Below are positions 56,731 to 64,000 of a DNA stretch of 64,000 nucleotides, in pieces. A program made the translations under genes and the position numbers. Source of the DNA: Anisodus tanguticus (Eukaryota > Streptophyta > Magnoliopsida > Solanales > Solanaceae); assembly GCA_034509755.1 (NCBI GenBank), contig CM067552.1:11999001-12063000 (forward strand), in the 5' to 3' direction. The notes below the pieces were generated by a model. The model made no database searches. It saw nothing but the letters and a program-made list of their open reading frames with translations, and was not told the DNA's origin. The stretch's first letter is position 1, and every line of letters starts with the position of its first letter.

Positions 56731-57800
56731 GTGATTGGTATAAATCAAACTGCTTCTGATTCTGTTACTGCTGCTCAAGGAAATCCCCTGCCTTCCCCAC
56801 TGCTCAAGGCACTCCTAATATTTTTCCGGTTGCTCAAGGCTCATTCAATACCTTTGTTGCAGCTCAAGGGAATGTTGTCGTTCCTCCACCCACTGGATTT
56901 CACCATGAACGCCCTAAAAAGTTCATGGGGTCAAACTTCAAGAGATGGCAACAAAAGATCCTCTTCTATCTGACTGTTATGGGAATGACACATTTCCTAA
57001 CAAAAGATCCTCCGCAAGCTGGAGATGAAATGAACCATTTGCCTTCTGAAACGGGTGAAGGCGGCCTAGGTATCCATATCATTAATGGCATGAAGATGGT
57101 TCTTGATGCATGGAGTCATAGTGATTTCATGTGTAAAATTACATATTGAACTACTTGTCAGACCCTCTCTACACGGTGTATTGCACCGTTGGCACTTCCA
57201 AAGAGTTGTGGGAGAAGCTACAAAAGAAGTACAACGCACAAGATGCAGGTACTAAGAAATTCATCGTTGGGAAATTTTCTGAAATTTCAAATGGTGGATA
57301 GTAAGACAGTGATGTCCCAAGTCCAGGAATTCCAAATGATTTTACATCACCTGGATTTGGAAGGTATGAAGCCAAACAAGCAGTTTTTGGTTGCATCACT
57401 GATTGAAAAGTTACCTCCTTCGTGGAATAAGTTTATGAGCTACCTAAAGCTCAAGATAAAGGATATGATCTTTGAAGAACTTATTATCAAACTCCAAATT
57501 CAGGAAGATAATAAGAAGGCCTTACCTAGGGGTAAACTACTCGCTGAGGCAAAGGCAAATCTGGTTGAGGCCAAAGGGAACCTAAGCAAGAAGCGCAAGT
57601 TCCAGAAAGACGACAAGACCCAAGCAGCGGAGAAGTTCAAAGGAAACTGTCACCACTGTGGGAAACCTGGTCATATGATCAAGGACTGCCGCAAGCTCAA
57701 GACTGAGCAACAAGAGAAGGCCAAGGCTAAGGGCAAGGCTCAAGTTAACGTTGTCAAGGACCAGTTTCTGGATGACATGATTGAGGAGTTCTCAGCGGTG
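56731..57800 (+). pseudogene. Copia C gag
   Basis: GFHHERPKKFMGSNFKRWQQ (two frames), then after a frame change near 57150: MVDSKTVMSQVQEFQMILHH, LIEKLPPSWNKFMSYLKLKI, and a zinc knuckle CHHCGKPGHMIKDC at 57648-57689. The long frame from 57189 is open for 356 codons, but its first ~35 residues are out of the true gag frame. Confidence 0.9.
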
Positions 57801-58484
57801 GTGCTAGAAGCAAACCTGGTTGAGAATCCCATGCAGTGGTGGATGGACACATGTGCTACAAGACACATCTGTTCCAATAGAGATGCCTTCTCCACTTATA
57901 CACCGGTTATAAACAAGAAGTTGTTCATGGGCAACAACACTTCCTCTGACGTGCTGGGGGTAGGAAAGGTAGTCCTGAAGATGACTTCTGAAAAGGAACT
58001 CACTCTGAAGGAAGTGATGCATGTTCCTAAGATTATAAGAAATTTAATTTCAGGTCTTTTATTGGTTAATGCTGGTTTTAGGCTAGTGTTTGAGTCCAAT
58101 AAATTTGTAGTCACTAAGAATGGAACGTTTGTGGGAAGAGGATTCGTCTGTGAAGGCCTCTTCAAAGAAACACCATGTCTGTATTACGTAAAAGCAATAA
58201 TATTGAAGCCTCTTCATCTTACTTTCTTGAGTCATATAATTTATGTCATCATAGATTAGGACATGTCAACTACAAATCCATCCAAAGGTTGGTAAAGTTG
58301 AAGTTGTTGCCGTCTATTGACGTAAACCCTCCACATAAGTGTGAGGTGTGCATAGAGGCAAAACTCACAAAGCTTCCTTTTCAATCCATCGAAAGGAATA
58401 CCACTCCTCTAGAACTTATTCACACAGATATATGGGATTTGAAGTTTGCACAAACTAGAGGGGGGAACAAGTATTTTGTGACAT
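57801..58484 (+). pseudogene. Copia C protease and start of integrase
   Basis: The protease WWMDTCATRHICSNRDAFST has Cys instead of Gly in D-T-G-A. The pre-integrase zinc region (LCHHRLGHVNYKSIQRL, then KCEVCIEAKL) follows in another frame from 58175. Then LELIHTDIWDLKFAQTRGGN. It ends at the junction with block II. Confidence 0.9.
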
Positions 58485-61400
58485 TCATTAATGTTAATCT
58501 TTCAATTCTATCCTTAATGATATAATGTATAGCCACACAAATATTTATATTTTATTTGAAGCCATAAATTTTAAAAGTAATTTCTTCTAAATGCATCGCA
58601 TAAATTAGGATAGGAATAGTAACGATCGGCATAGTTCCGAGATTCACTCGTGCTAGGAACAGAGTCTGCACATAAAAGGGTGTAGCAAGTGTAGTGTGAG
58701 TACGGAAAATAACATGTACTCAGCAACAACACTGACCAACCCTAGTTAAAAGGGACACGAGGGTTGATCTCCCAAATAATACTTCCATACTTAACTACTA
58801 TTAGTCTGGTATAATGATAAAGCCCATAATTACAAGTTTCAATCCAGATATAAGAAGTCTCTATGTCCTCAAATTCGTTCATGTAGTCAAGTAAGCATGA
58901 TAGTGTGATTCAACAAGAAGTTAGACAAGTCAACCAAACAAAGAAGTATTAAGATGATGTGATATGCAAATGCTAAGTAAATGCAAGGCATTTTTCTCAT
59001 CACCGGTACACCATTCAACTACTATGAATCGTGATCCATAGAGGACTCGGGAGGTCCATATATTACCCAGAATCATTTTCCTTCAGTTTCTTAGCCAATA
59101 TTAGGTTTTCAATCGCATCACTTAGCCAATTTTAGGGTCAAAACCTGTCTCTAGCCAATCACGCTCATTTTCAATGCATCACTCCATCCAAAAATATTTC
59201 CCCTCAAACCCCGCACATGTATCTACCAATATAATATGCATGAGATACTATATGAAGCATCAATATGACATGCGTAATAGTAAAAAGCCAATCTATGTAA
59301 TAAAGATTCAATCTTTAGTCAAAATAAGCCATATTCGACCATTAGCTTGTTTTCCACTTTTAAACGAGTATTGAGGAGTGATGACAACATGTAAACACAG
59401 AGACGACAAGTAATAAGCATAAAATCAACATATAATAGGTCTCATGCCCAATCATAATATCAATCTATGATATCACTAGTACCCAAAGCATGGCATTCAG
59501 ACTCGACTATACAATTGAAATTGCACAAATACTCATAACATGACACCTGTATTCGATACAAGTGCTCGTCACCTCACAAGTATCTGGACCCCTTAGTATC
59601 CTCATTACACCCTCTTAATTAATTTATTAAGACAATCACGACGCTTTAATTAAGGTCAAGAAAGTCTCAACTTGATTGATTTAGTAGTTTGACGGTCACA
59701 AGGAAGTCTTGCCCTTCCGTAGAGCCTCCGAATGATCCAAATCTATTCAAATATGAATTATATGTTAGCACATGATATTGTAGACACCATATAGAGAAAT
59801 AAGTCCAAATATTAGATTTCGAGCCTCGAATGGTAAAATGAGAATTAAGTCCAAAAATTAGTCTACGCATTATCTATGGTGTCTAAATACCAAAAATCAA
59901 CCAAATCAAACATTAATTCTATGATTTATTGAAGAATCTCCATTTTCCATCCTAGTGTTCATGAACCCAATTTCTCAACTCAAATCATGATTTCTAGCAT
60001 GAAATTCCTTAATAATTGATGATATAGACGTAAAAGAATGATTAGAAACTTGCCTACTTGAAGATTCTTGTAAAACCCCTCTGAAATACTCCAATCCGGA
60101 CTTCCAAGCTCCAAATATGAGAATAGAATGAATGAGATCATTTTTTAACATTTTAAATCTCTAAAATAATGCCTTCATTGCGATCGTGGGACCCACATCG
60201 CGATCACGAAGGCTAAAACCTGACCCGGCCCAATTGCTCATCATGACTGCGTCGTTGGCCACAACGATCGTGAAGCTTGGTCATGTGACTCATCGCGATA
60301 GCGACCTGCTCCTCGCGCTCACATAGAACAAAACCAACAGGTGCACATCTGGTGTGTTCCAAACTTGAAATCGACCCTCTAGATTCATTCGGGACATTCC
60401 GAACACAAACCAGTCCTAAATATGCAACGAACCTGCTCGCGCACTCGAAACAATCATACAAGATTGTCTTGACTCGATGTTGACCGAGGTTAACTCTAAT
60501 TTTCTTAAAAGCTAGATTTCCAACCAAATGTCCAAAATACCCCCGAGTACCATAGGAATTGAACCAATGACTCGACTAAGTCATAAATGATATTTTGGAT
60601 CTAATACAATCGACAAAACATCAAAAAATACTCGTTTACCCTCAATGTTGACTTTAGTTGACCCAAGTTCTTTCTTTAACTTAAGAAGTTCGTAAAATAC
60701 ACTTCCTTGCCCGAAACTCACTCAAATCACTCGGGACTCGTTCCTACTAGCCATCTAAGTTAAAAATCACATTCACGATCTAACAGAACCATCAAAATTA
60801 ATTTTCGACCGCATTTTCTCAAAAGTTTTCTTAGTCAAACTTAGAACTTCAAAATTTCAAAACATAAATTTTCTTCCGTTATTTCTACCCGATTGCCTTG
60901 GGAATCGTGCCACCCATCCCCGCAAGTCAACTATACCAAAATGAAGCTAGGGAAAGGGTTATTTAAGAATAGACAAAATATCCAAAGTGACCTAACGGGT
61001 CGTTACAGAATGGCTTCACCTGTGAAGCAATAATCCATTGTTTTGCATAGTTTCATCGCTTTAAGCGTCAAAGTGATTTTTTAACATGTTGGATGATTGA
61101 ATGCTCCTTTAAAATAAATACTATGTTAATCTTTGCATAATATATAGATGTTCTTATAAACATATGAATTTTGTGGAATTAAATCCATACTAAATTTGGA
61201 TAAATTTCTAAATTCAAGAAATATCGATTCCAAATCAAGAATAAATTATTTAAGTCTAAGACATGAATTTAAAGTAAAGTCCAATTTCATCGGGCTAGTT
61301 CATTGAATTGGTCTTCATATCATGGGTCTGCTCCATTAGCCGAAGGTGCATGCGATGTGTCAAATGATGTGGCACGAAAAATCAAGTCAAGGATTAATAA

Positions 61401-64000
61401 AATTATGACACGTGCATACGTGATGTAAAATTACAAGTCAATATAAGAACCTATCAAATGTTGCCAAGTGTTCAAATGACATAGTCGGACCAGTTACATA
61501 CATACTTATCACATAACTTTTGTGATAGGTTTGAACACGTGGGTAGACCAATCAAATTGAAGGGAAAAGAGTATGTATTCATCACAAACTCCCCTCTCTA
61601 CAACTATAAATAAGGGTCTTCATAAGGCCAAAAGAGAGAAAGAAAAATACATAAAGAAGCTCTCCTCTCTGGAGGTCATCCAAAAGTCTCCATCTCCAGC
61701 GATGATCCGCAAGCCTACCATGTATTCCATGTATGTGACCAAATCTTGGCTCCGCATTCGTGATGAAATTTAAACAACAGGTTAGTCCATAAATTCAAGA
61801 ACAAGTAAAGTTCTTGAGTTGACGGTCGTGAGCAGTAGAATCAAAGGATTACATCATTTGATTTAAAGTTTTATAAAGATTTTAACCCCCACAAGTTATT
61901 AAAAATATTTTTACTTATCGCTATTTTTTTGTCATGATTATTATTTTTCAGGAACGAAATTTAGTCATAACAGTTATTACTAACTTACCATATTTATCTG
62001 AGTTCATACATGCAATATTGGAGCTAATGAAAAACCTTCCTTTATTGTGATTTGCAGTACATTCTAACAACTATTAAGATATTTCATTATGGTTACTATT
62101 ATAACCACTTGATAAATTTTAATAGGCAATCAAATGCCTTGTTTTTTTATAACCATCTATTATCCGAAACCTATTGACCTGACTAATCCAGATTTACGCC
62201 GCATTAGGCCATTCAACGGAGAAGTTCTCTTTACTAAGGATTTCTCCATTTTCGGTGCGCGAACCTGAGATCTCTAGTTAAGTGTGAAGGAATCTCATCC
62301 ATTCAGGACTGGCGCATACTAGTTGCTATTGTATGGATAATGGAGTTGAAGTGAAGTGTTAGTGTGATGCTTGAGGTTTGGAGTAATAATTTTTTATTTT
62401 GTGATTTGTTCAACTATTAATGATAAGGAAACAAAAGAAGATTGATCAAAATAACGTTCTTATTCTATCTGTTTATTTCTATTAATTATGACCTTATGAT
62501 ATATGAAATGTCAAGAGTTTCTTGCAACACTTTGGTTATTAAGGCATTCTCTTTAGTCTAGTAACTAGAATCAATTGCTTGACCTATAATATGAGATAGA
62601 TTTTTCACATTATCTAGATAATCCAAGCATGTTTTGTATTTGAAACCATTACTTTGGTTGTTGAGTATGCGTATCAAAATCTTCTAGTTTTGTATTTTGT
62701 ATGTTCATGTCTTTCAGCTATCAAATGCAGCAAATTCCAACTGTTCCTCCAGAGTGGAATTAAAGAGTATGTTTACATTTTCGTACACATTTGCAAGCCG
62801 TATATTATTTAGTTGAAAATATTTTATAAGCTTTTGTTCTTTATAGGATGACAGACATGGTATAAACTTGGGGAGACCTACACGAATGAAATCAAATCTT
62901 TGTTTGCCTCCTTGGCCAAAACATCTGATGCGGGTATGTTTGTACCTTGGCTTAAAATATTCCGCATGTAGTTTATAAAATCTTTTGTCTTTGGCATTGA
63001 TAACGTTGAAAGTGTGAAAAGTTTTAAATTTTTTACCCCTAAGTACATTCAACATGCATTAAGATAATTTGTAAAAAGAAATTAACAAATCCAATAAAAA
63101 GATAAATTGCATTCATCGAAGAGCACATGCTCATATTTAATTCGTGGAATTTGTAAATCCCTTTTCTTTTGGATTAATACATGCCTATCATACACCTCAA
63201 ACTCCTATTTCTAGATAGGCTTCATTGAGAAGCTTAAAGGGAATAACTTTTATACTCTGTATATGACAATTAGTTTGTACCTGATTGGTTAATAGTGTCT
63301 TCCAGTTTAATTTTGAAGATTAGATTCATTATCAATTAGAAATTGATATAGGAAAATGACACTAGGTAAACTAACGTGGAAGGAATATGAAATAAGCACC
63401 CAAATTTCAAACTTAGATTCAACAAATTATAAGTGTTTTGACTGCTTTGAACTCGCGTCTTCTCTTTAGATGAATCACCATGAGAAGTTCTCGCAATAAT
63501 CATATAGGCAACACTTCAAATGTCTTTTAAAGATAGATTTTACAATGTTCCCAACTAGCTTCTGATTCAGGCTTACTTGTTTTAGTTGCAGAATGAGAAG
63601 AGTAAGAAGGTTGTAGAGCTGATATAAAAAATATGCATTTACTACATACACTTGCATAGAAAAGGCAAAACTGGATTATCGAGAATATGTCTCGTCCACA
63701 TGGTTTAAGAATGGATTGGGTAAGTTTAAGATCGATTTCCTTTTAATTTTATTTTAAACCACTTTTTAGTGAATAATATGATGGTGCATGTGGCTTTCTT
63801 GCCAACAATCTTTTATTGTTTGCTACTTATAATTATATGAGTATGATTGAAAATTTTCTTTTTATAATTGAGTTGATGAACTATGTCTTTGACTTTAATT
63901 ATAAGGGGTATAATTACTAAAATTGATGAACTACGTACTTTGTATTTATAAGAGTGTAATTCTTCTTTTCTCTTGCATCTTAAAGTGCACATTTGATGTG
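58485..64000. repeat. Block II: second copy of the intron 2 block, runs off the window
   Basis: Matches 36155-41700 in order and orientation with an offset of about 22.31-22.35 kb. It includes the truncated gypsy LTR (to about 61015), the TATA segment (61016-61910) and the left arm of the CW-finger palindrome (from about 62710). The frames at 60213-60527 and 62714-63055 are counterparts of 37900-38214 and 40367-40708. By eye identity is roughly 95%. It lies upstream of the laccase, while block I lies in its intron. Confidence 0.93.
62714..64000 (-). repeat. Left arm of a third CW-finger palindrome, cut by the window end
   Basis: Equivalent to 40367-41650. The CW exon itself should begin just beyond 64000. 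The 113-codon frame at 62714-63055 differs at only a few residues from the copy 1 frame. Confidence 0.85.

Larger units (their letters stand above)
55776..58484 (+). mobile_element. Copia C: 5' half of a copia element upstream of laccase
   Basis: Plus strand, head-to-head with laccase. 5' LTR 55776-56688 (913 bp, TGTTGGAC...CCCAACA), gag 56730-57800, protease 57800-58160, pre-integrase 58175-58484. Integrase stops at GNKYFVTFI, where block II begins at 58485. No PBS of iMet type follows the LTR (the sequence is ATTTTAAGACAAG), which is odd. No 3' end is in the window. Confidence 0.9.

Overview
The window is repeat-dense plant nuclear DNA. Plant Ty1/copia and Ty3/gypsy families, iMet-type primer binding sites, a laccase with plant exon sizes and an A/T-rich base composition all fit a eudicot. 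The look of the LTRs suggests Solanaceae, but that is inference. No tRNA, rRNA, CRISPR array or bacterial feature is seen.

Left part (1-21762). It starts with degenerate ~100-bp repeats and a 2.45-kb minisatellite of 27/28-bp units rich in GACGTC palindromes. A decayed minus-strand Ty3/gypsy element follows, in the order integrase, RNase H, RT, protease, gag, PBS, 2.9-kb LTR. Its integrase is split by a 4.7-kb coding-free LTR-like insertion with a near-perfect 5-bp target duplication. A Ty1/copia element with two 355-bp LTRs (copia I) sits 6 bp from the outer edge of its LTR.

Middle part (22671-28261). Two related plus-strand copia copies lie here: a 3' fragment (copia II) and a nearly complete but stop-riddled copy without a recognisable 5' LTR (copia III).

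Host gene (28262-55632, minus). The only host gene I can reconstruct is a plant laccase (multicopper oxidase). Exons 1 to 4 and part of exon 5 are recognisable, with typical sizes and phases. Introns 2 and 3 have grown to about 20.1 and 5.6 kb by transposon insertion and segmental duplication. The 3' half is missing: exon 5 stops at the LTR of copia III. Exon 3 lacks 4 codons, and the intron 2 donor reads AT instead of GT. I call it a pseudogene or a heavily damaged allele.

Inside intron 2 are a foldback MITE split by a hAT-like element, an old gypsy LTR fragment and a TATA-bearing segment. After these come two tandem copies of a ~5.77-kb unit. Each unit holds a ~3.1-kb near-perfect palindrome that carries a CW-type zinc-finger exon in both orientations, plus the 3' end of a Sirevirus-like element with an envelope-like ORF. 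A truncated Tork-type copia (copia B) ends 60 bp from exon 2. A fuller relative (copia A) fills intron 3.

Right part (55633-64000). The laccase core promoter is cut off 144 bp upstream of the ATG by copia C, which points the opposite way. Copia C is itself broken at 58484 by a second copy of the intron 2 block, which runs off the window end inside the palindrome's left arm. The genes do not form a pathway. The biology here is a host gene being taken apart by nested transposons, and a repeated CW-finger inverted repeat that could make hairpin RNA.
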